DNA of 64,000 nucleotides from an uncultured Pseudomonadota bacterium (lineage in GTDB: Bacteria > Pseudomonadota > Gammaproteobacteria > Burkholderiales > JALYOK01). The stretch is taken from positions 292,927-356,926 of the forward strand of contig CADEHE010000004.1 of assembly GCA_902826775.1 (NCBI GenBank), given 5' to 3'. The notes beneath the pieces are model-generated. The model made no database searches and was not told the origin of the DNA. It worked only from the letters and a program-made list of their open reading frames with translations. Made by a program: the position numbers and the translations under genes. Positions within the stretch are counted from its first letter, which is position 1. Every line of letters starts with the position of its first letter. Shown here in pieces: positions 18,347-27,472 of the stretch.

Positions 18347-20626
18347 ATGGACGGCACTGCGGAGCACCTCAAGCTCATGCGCGTGCAGCGCATGGCGACG
18401 CTGCGCGCCGCGCTGAGCGAGATCACGCGCTTGGCCGAGCGCCAGATCGGCGCGTTGGTGGATCTGTTGCTTCGGCTATGGCTGGGGCAGATGTTCCTCA
18501 TTTCCGGACTGTTGAAAGTCGCGGACTGGCCGCGCGCGCTGCTCTTGGCGACGCACGAGTACCCCGTTTCTTGGCTGAATCCGGTCAGCGCGGCTTATCT
18601 CGGTGCCGGCATCGAACTGATCGGCGCGCTGTTGCTCATGCTTGGGTTGGCGACGCGCGTCGCGGCCGTCGCGCTCGGCGCGCTGGCGCTGGTGATCCAG
18701 CTCAATTACCGCGCGCTGGATGCGCACCTATTTTGGATCGCATCGTTCGGCTGGTATGCGCTGCGCGGGGCGGGGCCATTGTCGCTCGATCATCTGTTTG
18801 CGCGTGGCTTGTTGGAAAGCCCGCTGCCGTTTGCGAATAGCATCATCGCGGTGCTGGCGTGGTTGCGCGAACATTTGGCGCCGCTGTATCAGTTGCTGTT
18901 GCGCTCGTGGCTCGGTATCACGCTGCTTGCAACGCTGTTGGCGTGGGAGCCGCAAGCGGCGCCATGGCTGCCAATCGACAGCGCGCCGTTCTGGCCGTTC
19001 GCGCTGCAACTCTTGCTCGGCGCGCTGCTGGCGCTTGGGGTTGCGACCCGGCTTAGTAGCTTTGCCGCAGCGCTCGCCCTCGCGCTGACCGGCATGATGA
19101 GTACCGCAGAGCAAGGTTCGATGTACTGGTTCACAGCTTTCGCTCTGCTCACTTGCTTTGGCGCCGGACGCTGGTCGCTTGATCACGTGCTCGGCGCGCT
19201 GCTGGCTCACCTCTGGCCGGCCGATGCGATAGCCAAGGCGCAGGGACGCTTGCCGCGCGTGGTTATCGTCGGTGCCGGTTTCGGCGGACTGTCCTGCGCG
19301 CATGCGCTGCGGCACGCGCCGGTGGCGATCACCTTGGTTGACCGGCGCAACCATCACCTGTTTCAGCCGCTGCTCTACCAAGTGGCAACAGCCAGTTTGT
19401 CTCCAGGCGACATCGCCGCGCCGGTGCGCGGCGTGTTCCGCGAGCAAGCCAATGCGCGCGTTCTGCTCGGAAACGTCACCGGCGTGGACACGGTAAGCCA
19501 GGAAGTGCTGCTCGAAGAGTCGCGCTTGCCATACGACTACCTGGTGCTTGCCACCGGGGCGGCACACAGCTATTTCGGCAAGGATGATTGGGAACGCTAC
19601 GCGCCTGGCCTAAAGAGCGTCGAGGACGCCACCGAGGTCCGGCGCCGCGTGTTGCTCGCGTTCGAGCAGGCCGAAGCCACCGAAGACGAACAGGAGCGCA
19701 GGGCGCTGCTCACTTTCTTGATTGTCGGCGCCGGTCCCACCGGCGTCGAGCTTGCCGGAGCCATCGCTGAATTGGCGCGCCTGGGCATGGAAAAGGACTT
19801 CCGCCGCTTCGATCCAGCGCAAGCGCGCATCTTACTGGTGCAAGCGGCGCCACGCATCTTGCCGACCTTTCCGGAGCAACTCTCGGCGCGGGCGCAAAGC
19901 TCGTTGGATAAGCTCGGCGTCGAAGTGCTGCTCAACAGCCGCGTCGAACGCATCGACGAGCGTGGCGTCGTTGTGGCTGCAAAACTTAACGACGCGCCTG
20001 GCCGCAGGAGTGGAGCAGGTAACAGCGACGCTCGCGTTGGCGGCGGCGAACGCATCGCCGCACGCACGGTCCTCTGGGCTGCGGGCGTGGTTGCTTCACC
20101 CGCGGCGAAGTGGATGAACGCAGCAGCGGACAGCGCCGGGCGCGTTGAAGTCGCGCAGGATTTGAGCGTGCCCGGTATGCCGAATGTGTTTGCAGTCGGT
20201 GACACGGCACTGTCGACGGCATGGGCAGGGCAGCCGGTACCTGGCCTAGCACCTGCTGCTAAGCAAGGCGGAATCTTCGTTGCAAGGCTAATCTCCTCTA
20301 GGGTATTAGGAAGACGTGAGCCACGGACGTTTGTTTACCGTCATCTCGGCAGCCTCGCCACCATCGGCCGCAAAGCTGCGGTGGCGGATTTTGGCTTTCT
20401 GCGTCTTTCCGGCGCGCCGGCTTGGTGGCTTTGGGGGCTCATACACATCGCGTTCCTGGTTGGCATGCGCAACCGCATCTCGGTGATATGGGATTGGTTC
20501 TGGGCGTACCTGACATTGCGCAGCGGCACGCGCTTGATCACCGGTGGAGCGAAGAACTTAGAGCCACAGCGCGGTACGGCGGCCGGCGCAGCAGCGCAAA
20601 CTCGCCCGCGCCTACAGTCGGCGTAG
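18347..20626 (+). CDS. double DoxX-like membrane domain fused to NDH-2-type FAD oxidoreductase
   Basis: A 759-residue protein starting at the ATG at 18347, which has AGGAG about 10 bases upstream; an ATG at 18314 overlapping the aquaporin gene is also possible. Two DoxX-like four-helix units lie in the first 300 residues; each has a motif of the type LLLRLWLGQMFLISGLLKVA or LLLRSWLGITLLATLLAWEP and ends in a PLSLDH or RWSLDH motif. From about residue 305 a type II NADH dehydrogenase-like flavoprotein begins, with VVIVGAGFGGLSCAHALR, FLIVGAGPTGVELAGAIAEL and NVFAVGDTA, and a C-terminal membrane-binding part ending in IWDWFWAYL. The fusion would place quinone-linked membrane helices directly next to an NAD(P)H-oxidising flavin. 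It ends the operon. Confidence 0.87.
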   Translation: MDGTAEHLKLMRVQRMATLRAALSEITRLAERQIGALVDLLLRLWLGQMFLISGLLKVADWPRALLLATHEYPVSWLNPVSAAYLGAGIELIGALLLMLGLATRVAAVALGALALVIQLNYRALDAHLFWIASFGWYALRGAGPLSLDHLFARGLLESPLPFANSIIAVLAWLREHLAPLYQLLLRSWLGITLLATLLAWEPQAAPWLPIDSAPFWPFALQLLLGALLALGVATRLSSFAAALALALTGMMSTAEQGSMYWFTAFALLTCFGAGRWSLDHVLGALLAHLWPADAIAKAQGRLPRVVIVGAGFGGLSCAHALRHAPVAITLVDRRNHHLFQPLLYQVATASLSPGDIAAPVRGVFREQANARVLLGNVTGVDTVSQEVLLEESRLPYDYLVLATGAAHSYFGKDDWERYAPGLKSVEDATEVRRRVLLAFEQAEATEDEQERRALLTFLIVGAGPTGVELAGAIAELARLGMEKDFRRFDPAQARILLVQAAPRILPTFPEQLSARAQSSLDKLGVEVLLNSRVERIDERGVVVAAKLNDAPGRRSGAGNSDARVGGGERIAARTVLWAAGVVASPAAKWMNAAADSAGRVEVAQDLSVPGMPNVFAVGDTALSTAWAGQPVPGLAPAAKQGGIFVARLISSRVLGRREPRTFVYRHLGSLATIGRKAAVADFGFLRLSGAPAWWLWGLIHIAFLVGMRNRISVIWDWFWAYLTLRSGTRLITGGAKNLEPQRGTAAGAAAQTRPRLQSA

Positions 20627-20699
20627 ACTAGGTCGTGTTTAATATTGAGAGTTACATGATCTAGAGTACGCTTGCCGGTTCCGCGAACGCCGAGATCCT

Positions 20700-20746
20700 T
20701 GCGGCCTCTGCAGAGAGGTATCGTTTCCCGCCTGCGCGGGAATGAA
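20700..20746. repeat. REP-like intergenic palindromic repeat (second copy)
   Basis: Arms TTCCCGC (20725-20731) and GCGGGAA (20736-20742) followed by TGA match the copy at 1022-1040. It lies in the 230-base gap between the DoxX-NDH-2 fusion and the flavoprotein gene. The rest of the gap shows no gene. Confidence 0.6.
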
Positions 20747-20856
20747 GAGGTTCTGATTGGCCTGGTCACGAAATTGTGTAATCCTCAACAATCAGTGCGG
20801 CGTTTTATCGCCGCATTGCCTGGCTGCGTGAACCCCCCGGCACACAGGAGTCCGCC

Positions 20857-22236
20857 ATGACGCAACACTTCGATGCGATCATCATCGGTAGCGGCCAAGC
20901 CGGTCCGGCACTCGCCGCACGGCTGACGCAAGCGAATATGACCGTCGCTTTCATAGAACGCGAGCACTTCGGCGGCACTTGTGTCAATGATGGCTGTATT
21001 CCGACCAAGACACTGGTGGCAAGCGCGCAGGCCGCTTTTGTCGCGCGGCGCCATGCCGATTTCGGCGTCACCATCGGCGGGCCGGTCGGTGTCGACATGA
21101 AAGCGGTCAAGGCCCGCAAGGATGCGATCGTCGCCGCCTCGATAAGTGGCGTGAGCAGCTGGGTCCGGGGCATGCCCGGGCTGACGCTGTTCTGGGGGCA
21201 CGCGCGCTTTTCCGGTCCACGCTCTGTCGCCGTGAACGGCGAACGGCTCGAAGCTGAGAAGATCTTTATTAACGTCGGCGGCCGGCCGTTCGTGCCGGAC
21301 TGGCCGCAGTTGCGTGAAATTCCGTATCTCACCAACACCAACATGATGGACGTGGATTTCCTACCGGAGCACCTGGTGGTAATCGGCGGCAGCTACATCG
21401 GCCTGGAGTTCGCGCAGATGTACCGCCGTTTCGGCAGCCGTGTGACGGTGCTCGAGCAGTCAGCGCATTTGATCGCACGCGAGGACGAAGACGTGTCGGT
21501 TGCCGTCGAAGACATACTCACGAGTGAGGGAATCGAACTGCGCTTGAACGCCAAGTGCATCGGCGTGCGCCGACAGGGGCAGGGCGTGGCGGTCGGCGCG
21601 GATTGCGCCAACGGCGCGCCGGAGATCGAAGCCAGCCATATCTTGCTGGCGATCGGGCGGCGACCGAACACCGATGATCTCGGTCTAGCCGCCGCCGGCA
21701 TCGAAACCGATGAGCGCGGCTGCATCAAAGTGGACGCGCAACTGCGCACCAGCGTGCCCGGCGTCTGGGCCATGGGTGACTGCAACGGGCGCGGTGCGTT
21801 CACACACACTGCTTGGAACGACTACGAAATCGTCGCGGCGAACCTGCTCGACAACGATTCACGCAGTGTGGGCGATCGTATTCCGGCGTATGCGCTCTAC
21901 ATCGATCCACCGCTCGGCCGCGCGGGATTGAGCGAGCGCGAGGTGCGCGCTTCAGGGCGCAAAGCCCTGATCGGCAAAATGCCGATGAGCCGCGTCGGCC
22001 GCGCCAAGGAACGTGGCGAGACACTCGGTTTCATGAAGGTGCTGGTCGACGCCGAGACCAAGCGCATCCTCGGCGCCGCGCTACTCGGCTTGAACGGCGA
22101 CGAGATCGTGCATTCGCTGCTCGATGTGATGTACGCGCAAGCGCCTTATACCGTCGTCTCTCGTGCGATGCACATTCATCCGACTGTAACAGAACTGATT
22201 CCCACATTGCTGCAAGATTTGAAGCCGCTGCAATAG
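20857..22236 (+). CDS. pyridine nucleotide-disulfide oxidoreductase, mercuric-reductase-like
   Basis: A 459-residue class I flavoprotein disulfide reductase with CAGGAG upstream of its start. It shows the FAD motif AIIIGSGQAGPALAARL, the redox-active disulfide GGTCVNDGCIPTKT, the NAD(P)H motif VVIGGSYIGLEFAQMYR, the FAD motif VWAMGDCNGRGAFTHT and the C-terminal HIHPTVTELIPTLL, where the His acts in catalysis. It lacks the N-terminal heavy-metal-associated domain and the C-terminal Cys pair of true MerA. It also differs from lipoamide dehydrogenase (see 63255-64000). The substrate is unknown; a disulfide or metal-linked substrate is plausible. Confidence 0.87.
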   Translation: MTQHFDAIIIGSGQAGPALAARLTQANMTVAFIEREHFGGTCVNDGCIPTKTLVASAQAAFVARRHADFGVTIGGPVGVDMKAVKARKDAIVAASISGVSSWVRGMPGLTLFWGHARFSGPRSVAVNGERLEAEKIFINVGGRPFVPDWPQLREIPYLTNTNMMDVDFLPEHLVVIGGSYIGLEFAQMYRRFGSRVTVLEQSAHLIAREDEDVSVAVEDILTSEGIELRLNAKCIGVRRQGQGVAVGADCANGAPEIEASHILLAIGRRPNTDDLGLAAAGIETDERGCIKVDAQLRTSVPGVWAMGDCNGRGAFTHTAWNDYEIVAANLLDNDSRSVGDRIPAYALYIDPPLGRAGLSEREVRASGRKALIGKMPMSRVGRAKERGETLGFMKVLVDAETKRILGAALLGLNGDEIVHSLLDVMYAQAPYTVVSRAMHIHPTVTELIPTLLQDLKPLQ

Positions 22237-22314
22237 TCGTCGCTGGTTCTGTTTCGCCGGTGATCGATGGTGGGTGAGGTTCCCGCGTGACGCAAAAGTG
22301 ATCTCTGTGTGAGC

Positions 22315-22345
22315 GGGGCTTGAACTTACACGTTCAAACTGCCCC
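22315..22345. other. hairpin downstream of the flavoprotein gene
   Basis: Arms TTGAAC (22320-22325) and GTTCAA (22332-22337), extended after a 3-base bulge by GGGGC (22315-22319) pairing with GCCCC (22341-22345). It lies between the flavoprotein stop and the peroxidase start. No T run follows. It could be a weak terminator or an operator palindrome for the peroxidase gene. Confidence 0.35.
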
Positions 22346-22409
22346 ACCAAATAGGCCTCCCTTTGCCTATTGAGCTCCCTCCCCATCGTCTGACAGGAAA
22401 GGATCGAAT

Positions 22410-24623
22410 ATGCAGTCGACATACCGTCTGGGGCCGCCAGTGACTATCGCGCGGCGTACCTCGGTGATAGGCGCCGCCAGTGCCATTGCCCTCACAACTC
22501 TGTTGTGTGGCACCGCCGTCGCCCACAATGATAATGATCGCGACCGCCTGAGCGTGGGCAATAGTCCGGCGAAATTGCGTCAACTCGTTGACCGTCAAGT
22601 CGGCGGCATTCAAAAGTTGCGGGTTCCGGCAAAGAATGAGGATCTGCCGCAGCCACTACTTCCCGACGGCAGGCCCGACCCTCAGTTCAAGACAACGGAA
22701 GCCAAGCGTTATCTCGGTAAGCAGCTGTTCCACGATCCGGCGCGCGCTACGCGCATCATCCCAGCATTTGGCGGCATCCTCTCGCATAGCGGAAGTACGT
22801 CCTGCGGAACCTGTCATCTCGGCGAGGCGGCATCCAAAGCCGGCACGCTGCTCAACTTTGCCACCGGCGGGGAAGGGCGGGGCTACACCGATGCGGCCGG
22901 TAACTTCATTGCGCGCCGCCGGCCTTTACTGGATCTGCCCAAGTTGCGGCAGACTCCGCTGTTCCCGGGCGATGCGATGGTAGATGCGCTGCCCACGCTG
23001 ACGGACGTCTACCTGCTGCCGGACGGCACGACCGAAGTGAACACACCTGCGCGGGGCCGGCGTCCGCTGGCCAACGATCAAACAGACACGCGTCCGCCCG
23101 TGAGCAAGCTGCTGGCCACGGGCCGACTCGATGCGCTGGATAGCGTCGCGCGCAATCCGCTCAGCATCGTTGGATTCGCGTACAACAACCGCCTTCTGTT
23201 CGGGGGCTTGGCCGGCGAACCCGATTCCACGCAAGGCGCACTTAACCCATTCAGCCAACCGGCGCAGGAGAACGTGGCGTTGTTGTTGCTCGATGCTCAC
23301 CGGCTGTTTGACGACGATCCCTCGCGTCCTGGTGTACCGGTGCGCTTCCAGTCTGCGGTATTAGAGAAGATTCCGGTCTATCGCAAGTTGTTTCGCGACG
23401 CATTTCCCGCGGAAGCCGCAGCGGCGCCCGGCTGTGTTCCGCAGTCTGTTCCGGCTCCTGGTGCGTGCGACAGTCTGATCAACAATCTCACCATCGTTCG
23501 GGCCACGGCCAGCTTCATGCGCACGGTCGTCACGCGCAATACGCCTTGGGACAAATTCCTCGCCGGGGATAACGGCGCGCTCACGACGAAGCAGCGGCGC
23601 GGGGCGAAGTTGTTCTTCACCAAAGCGAAAGACGGCGGCGCGGGGTGCTTCGGCTGCCACAGCGGGCCGATGCTCAACAAGCAGGTGAACGACCCCGATG
23701 TGGCAGGCGTGGGCGAGTTCGTGGAGCAGAACTTCTTCAACCTCGGGCTGAACGACCACCCGCTGCAGGCACTGAATCGTGCGGCGCGGAACGATCCCAA
23801 CCACGTCGATGAGGGTCGGCAAGAAATCACGTTCCGCAAAGACGACGCGTTCAAATTCCGTACGCTGACACTGCGACAGATCAAGGACGCCAAATTCTAC
23901 TTCCATGGCGGCTCGTTCACGAGTGTCAAGGACGTGGTGCGCTACTTCAATGCTGGCGTGCCACAGAACGCCAAGGCCGCCGCTGCGGGCACGCTGGCGA
24001 CGCGCTTCACCGACCCACGCGAGAACGGACAGCGCGGTTTGGGACTAAGTGAGACGCAAATGGACGACTTGGCAGATTTTATCGAGAACGCGCTGTACGA
24101 TCCTGCGTTCGTGCACTTTGACGCGAACTCCACAACGGACACGATCAAACTGAATGAGCGCGATGTGAAGTACTCGATGTACCGCCCCGACCTTGCGGCG
24201 CTCGGCGCCGTCGACGGCCGGCCGGGCAGCGGACAGCCGCAGGACAACGATGATGCGTTGTCTCGTCGCGATTTGGGATTGGAGTTTCTCGACGTTACCG
24301 GGCGGGCGGTGATCGCGTTGACCGAGTCGAACACCAGGCGCGGTGGACATCGCCAAGAAGATGTGTACACGATTACCAACCACAGCACGTCGATCATAGA
24401 CACCCATCTACTGGTCATCGCTCGGGGCCTGTCGCGCAGCGCCAAGCTGGATAACGGCAGCGGCGTTACCCGAGACGGCGCGCCATATCTACGGGTGTTT
24501 CTGCCTGGCGGCGTCCTCAATCCTGGACAGAGCATCAAAGTGAAGTTGGTGTTCGATCAGAGCGAGCGCAAGCAGCGTCTCAACTACTCGCTCAACTTAC
24601 TGTCGGGGCAAGGCAATCCGTAG
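22410..24623 (+). CDS. large diheme cytochrome c peroxidase-family protein
   Basis: A 737-residue protein with AGGAAAGG upstream and a signal peptide (residues about 15-38, cleaved near AVAHN). Two haem c sites are visible: CGTCH at residues 132-136 and CFGCH at 413-417. Flanking motifs RYLGKQLFHDP and FFTKAKDGGAGCFGC are typical of the MauG/CcpA peroxidase family. At 737 residues it is about twice the usual length: an insert lies between the haem sites, and the last 150 residues or so form an extra beta-rich domain ending LNYSLNLLSGQGNP. It acts in the periplasm. The role may be peroxide removal or oxidation of a partner. No electron donor gene is adjacent. Confidence 0.87.
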   Translation: MQSTYRLGPPVTIARRTSVIGAASAIALTTLLCGTAVAHNDNDRDRLSVGNSPAKLRQLVDRQVGGIQKLRVPAKNEDLPQPLLPDGRPDPQFKTTEAKRYLGKQLFHDPARATRIIPAFGGILSHSGSTSCGTCHLGEAASKAGTLLNFATGGEGRGYTDAAGNFIARRRPLLDLPKLRQTPLFPGDAMVDALPTLTDVYLLPDGTTEVNTPARGRRPLANDQTDTRPPVSKLLATGRLDALDSVARNPLSIVGFAYNNRLLFGGLAGEPDSTQGALNPFSQPAQENVALLLLDAHRLFDDDPSRPGVPVRFQSAVLEKIPVYRKLFRDAFPAEAAAAPGCVPQSVPAPGACDSLINNLTIVRATASFMRTVVTRNTPWDKFLAGDNGALTTKQRRGAKLFFTKAKDGGAGCFGCHSGPMLNKQVNDPDVAGVGEFVEQNFFNLGLNDHPLQALNRAARNDPNHVDEGRQEITFRKDDAFKFRTLTLRQIKDAKFYFHGGSFTSVKDVVRYFNAGVPQNAKAAAAGTLATRFTDPRENGQRGLGLSETQMDDLADFIENALYDPAFVHFDANSTTDTIKLNERDVKYSMYRPDLAALGAVDGRPGSGQPQDNDDALSRRDLGLEFLDVTGRAVIALTESNTRRGGHRQEDVYTITNHSTSIIDTHLLVIARGLSRSAKLDNGSGVTRDGAPYLRVFLPGGVLNPGQSIKVKLVFDQSERKQRLNYSLNLLSGQGNP

Positions 24624-24650
24624 TAATCGCTGAGACTCACTGGTGAGCGA

Positions 24651-24681
24651 CGCGGGCCCCATTTTCCAGATGAGGCCCGCG
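24651..24681. other. GC-rich hairpin after the peroxidase gene
   Basis: Arms CGCGGGCC (24651-24658) and GGCCCGCG (24674-24681) pair perfectly around a 15-base loop, 27 bases after the peroxidase stop. There is no clear T run, but the position suits a transcription end or 3' stabiliser. Confidence 0.45.
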
Positions 24682-24686
24682 GACGT

Positions 24687-25160
24687 TTGAACATCGATAC
24701 ACGACTCGAGCTTGCGCTACACGCGCTGCGCGAGCGGGTGTCTAATTTGCACGACGATGAACTGTTTAAGGATCTAGCGCGCAGCCTCGCGATAGCGGCT
24801 CAGCGTGCGAGAGGCTTTCATCACCGAATGCATGAACTACCCGACCTCGCGCGTGCACAAATTGGCGCATTGGAAGAATCAGTCGACTATGCAGCTCAAC
24901 GAATTCGAGCTTCCGGGTACGCCGTGCGAGGAAGTGATCAGCGCTGGCCAAGAGCCTTACTGTCTCCGGTGGTGTTGGCGAGCGCTGGCCGCGCGACAAG
25001 CCGTCGCGTGCCGTGATCGGGCGTGTCATCCGCTACATCGCCATTGTCGATGATAAACCGATAACCGCAGATCAGCCGGAGTGGAGCGTGCTCTAGCTGA
25101 TCGCCGAACGCGCGGCGATCGAGATGGAGCGGCGGCGACTTGTTGCGCCTGTGTCGTAAC
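24687..25160 (+). pseudogene. GAF-domain sensor fragment, frameshifted
   Basis: The segment encodes one GAF-like module related to those of the sensor at 5782-7467 (AFITECMNYPTSRVHKLAHW compares with FITHCLDDPPTRVRALCYW), but the frame is broken. The N-terminal helix region reads in one frame from 24687, the middle reads in a second frame from about 24805 and the end (RWPRDKPSRAVIGRVI, then VDDKPITADQPEWSVL) reads in a third, with an in-frame stop at about 25096 before LIAERAAIEMERRRL. At least two frame changes and one stop make function unlikely. Confidence 0.7.
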
Positions 25161-25224
25161 GCGAGTGGAAACTCTGACAAGGATCATCGAATCTACTTAT
25201 GAAACAAACACTCTATCGCCAATT

Positions 25225-26319
25225 CTAACCATCGTATGTCGGTGATGGCGGCATCGACGTTGCCGCCGGCAGCGTAAACGCGAAGGCCGTGCCCTTGCCG
25301 ACGCGGCTTTGGACCTCGATGCGCGCTCCGTGCAGCTCGATGATGTGCTTGGTGATGGCGAGCCCCAGACCGGCGCCGCCGCCGGCGGCGGCTTCATTGC
25401 GATCGGCTTGGTAAAAGCGGTCGAAGATGCGCGTAAGATCGCGCTCGTCGATGCCTGTCCCGGTGTCGGAGACGCGCACCGTGACACCGCTCGGCTTGCC
25501 GCGCTCCAAAACGATGCGCAGTACGCCGCCTGACGGGGTATGGCGCACGGCGTTTTCGATGAGATTGTCGAAACAGCGCTCGAGCAGGCCCACATCTCCG
25601 TCCACTAGCGGCAAATCTTCGGGTATCTCTGTCTCCAAGCGCAAGCCCTGTGACTCCAGCTTGAGGGCGAACTTCTGCGCAACGTCTTGCGCCAGTTCCG
25701 CGACGGAGAATGGCTCCCTTTGCAAGGCAACGTCGTGCGCTTCGAGTTTGGTGAGTTGGAACAGATCGTTGACCAGGCGATGCAGGCGATCACACTGGCG
25801 CGTGGCGACTTCAAGGTAGTTGCGCATTTCGTTCGCATCGAGGCTGCGCTGTTTGAGTAAGATCGTCTCCAAATAGCCGCGGATCGAGGCCAGCGGGGTG
25901 CGTAGATCATGCGAGATATTGGCCAGCAATTCGCGCCGCTGCGCGTCGTTGTGTGCAAGCTGTTGTAGTTGCTCCATCATGCGCGCGGACAGGCCCGAGA
26001 AAGATTGCGTGAGGCGATGCAATTCGTCGTTGCCACCACCGACTAAGGCCAGCAGATTTGGCGCCTGTTTGAAGCCGGCGGCTTGGAATTCCTGCATCGC
26101 TTGCGCCAAGGCGCCGATGCGTCGTGTGACCAGATAGTGCATCGTTACCGCCATGATCAGCAGGAAGGCGATCATCGCCAGCGCCAAGCCGACGACGATT
26201 TCGCCTACTTCCCGTCCGGTGAGCATCTTCGCCATCGCCCAGATGAAGATCAGTCCGCCGCCAATAACAGCGAAGGAGACGATTAGCACCCACGCCAGCT
26301 TTGCGTAAAGGGTTTTCAT
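25225..26319 (-). CDS. sensor histidine kinase
   Basis: A 364-residue kinase. Two N-terminal transmembrane segments (about 9-30 and 43-65) are separated by only a dozen residues, so there is almost no periplasmic sensor. A HAMP-like linker follows, then the phosphoacceptor NISHDLRTPLASIRGYL and the ATPase motifs LIENAVRHTPSGG, VSDTGTGIDERDL and GAGLGLAITKHIIE. It lies 42 bases downstream of its response regulator, so the pair is co-transcribed leftward. With so short an outer loop it probably senses within the membrane or through a partner. The signal is unknown. Confidence 0.92.
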   Translation of the reverse strand: MKTLYAKLAWVLIVSFAVIGGGLIFIWAMAKMLTGREVGEIVVGLALAMIAFLLIMAVTMHYLVTRRIGALAQAMQEFQAAGFKQAPNLLALVGGGNDELHRLTQSFSGLSARMMEQLQQLAHNDAQRRELLANISHDLRTPLASIRGYLETILLKQRSLDANEMRNYLEVATRQCDRLHRLVNDLFQLTKLEAHDVALQREPFSVAELAQDVAQKFALKLESQGLRLETEIPEDLPLVDGDVGLLERCFDNLIENAVRHTPSGGVLRIVLERGKPSGVTVRVSDTGTGIDERDLTRIFDRFYQADRNEAAAGGGAGLGLAITKHIIELHGARIEVQSRVGKGTAFAFTLPAATSMPPSPTYDG

Positions 26320-26361
26320 GCGAGGAAATGTTATTTGCGGAACGGGTCGGCCGCCACCGGC

Positions 26362-27075
26362 TCAGTCTTTCTGCGGCGTCTCGGTAAACTTGTAGCCAAC
26401 TCCCCAAACCGTTTGCACAAATTCAGGCTTGTTCGGGTCGCGCTCGATCTTGGCGCGCAGGCGATTGATGTGCGAGTTGACGGTGTGCTCGTACCCGCTG
26501 TGCGTGTAACCCCAAACATGATCGAGCAGTTCGCTGCGGCTATAGACGCGCCCGGGATGGCGCGCGAAATGAAACAGCAGATCGAACTCCTTGGCGGTTA
26601 GTTCGATCGCTTTGCCGGCCAACGTTACGCTGCGCTTTTCGCCGTCGATGCTCAGGTGTCCAGCGTGGATGACTTGGGTCGTGGCCTGCGCACCGGTCGT
26701 ACTCAAGTTGTCGACGCGGCGGAAGATCGCCTTGACCCGCGCGACCAGCTCTGGAATGCTGAACGGCTTAGTCAGATAGTCATCGGCGCCCATTTCCAGG
26801 CCGAGCACGCGGTCGATCTCGGTCGATTTCGAAGTCAGCATGATGATGGGCGTGTAGATATTGCGCGCGCGCAGCTGGCGGCAAACGTCGATGCCGTTCA
26901 TACCGGGCAGCATGATATCCAGCAGAATAAGGTCGTATTGATTCGCTTGCGCCTCAGCCAATGCGACGGCGCCGTCGTAGGCGATGCTCACTTCGCAAGG
27001 CACATCGCTCAAATGCATGCGCACGAGTTCTGCGATATCGCGATCGTCCTCCACGACTAACACGCGGCGTGACAT
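26362..27075 (-). CDS. OmpR/PhoB-type response regulator
   Basis: A 237-residue regulator. The receiver domain (about 1-120) shows the acidic pair VVEDDRD, the phosphoacceptor Asp in LILLDIMLPGMNG and the Lys in YLTKPFS. The winged-helix output domain (about 135-232) shows KEFDLLFHFARHPGRVYSRS and ELLDHVWGY. It is transcribed with the kinase downstream. Target genes are not evident; the neighbouring CheR-led signalling genes are divergently oriented and could be controlled from the shared upstream region (inference). Confidence 0.93.
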   Translation of the reverse strand: MSRRVLVVEDDRDIAELVRMHLSDVPCEVSIAYDGAVALAEAQANQYDLILLDIMLPGMNGIDVCRQLRARNIYTPIIMLTSKSTEIDRVLGLEMGADDYLTKPFSIPELVARVKAIFRRVDNLSTTGAQATTQVIHAGHLSIDGEKRSVTLAGKAIELTAKEFDLLFHFARHPGRVYSRSELLDHVWGYTHSGYEHTVNSHINRLRAKIERDPNKPEFVQTVWGVGYKFTETPQKD

Positions 27076-27472
27076 AGTAGGCTCGTAATGTAATTGCTCA
27101 GTGCTTGCAATGGTACGCCGTTGCCGTAGTGCCGTTACGGGCGTGATAGAAATGTAATCTTCGTTATGGTTTTGTGATCAAAAGCTCGGGGCGATTCAGC
27201 CGACGGCTGCGAGAACGCGCGTTTTTTCGACGGCGGCCTGGCCGAGAGGGTTTGTGTGCCTAAGCGTGCACAAGAACAGGCCGTCCCTCTCACCTTACAT
27301 CCAGTAATGCTGAAAAACACCATTTTCAGAAATACATGAAGCGGTGATAGCGATGTTAAGAGCCTCCTTCCCCTGAAATCCGATTAAATTGTCAAAGACC
27401 ATTAATTCCATTGAATCCATAAATTCCACACTATAGAATCTTTGGACAACGCTGTCATTTCCCTTAGATTCA
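27076..27472. other. 397-base divergent gap, AT-rich on its right side
   Basis: No gene is supported here. The left half is near the start of the OmpR-type regulator. A 7-bp inverted repeat (GAGAGGG near 27243 and CCCTCTC near 27286) lies in the middle. The right third is notably A+T rich compared with the surroundings and carries a candidate promoter for cheR. Confidence 0.6.
27411..27439 (+). promoter_or_regulatory. candidate sigma70-type promoter for the cheR signalling run
   Basis: TTGAAT (27411-27416) and TAGAAT (27434-27439) are 17 bases apart in an AT-rich stretch. They match the -35 box at 4 of 6 positions and the -10 box at 5 of 6. The -10 box ends 33 bases before the proposed cheR start. 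Confidence 0.4.

Noticed and set aside
20341..20769. Minus-strand frame with FPRRRE-type peptide
   Set aside because: This peptide is the usual false translation of a dispersed intergenic palindrome.
20857..22236. Calling this flavoprotein a true mercuric reductase (merA)
   Set aside because: It lacks the N-terminal metal-binding domain and the C-terminal cysteine pair, and no other mer gene is nearby.
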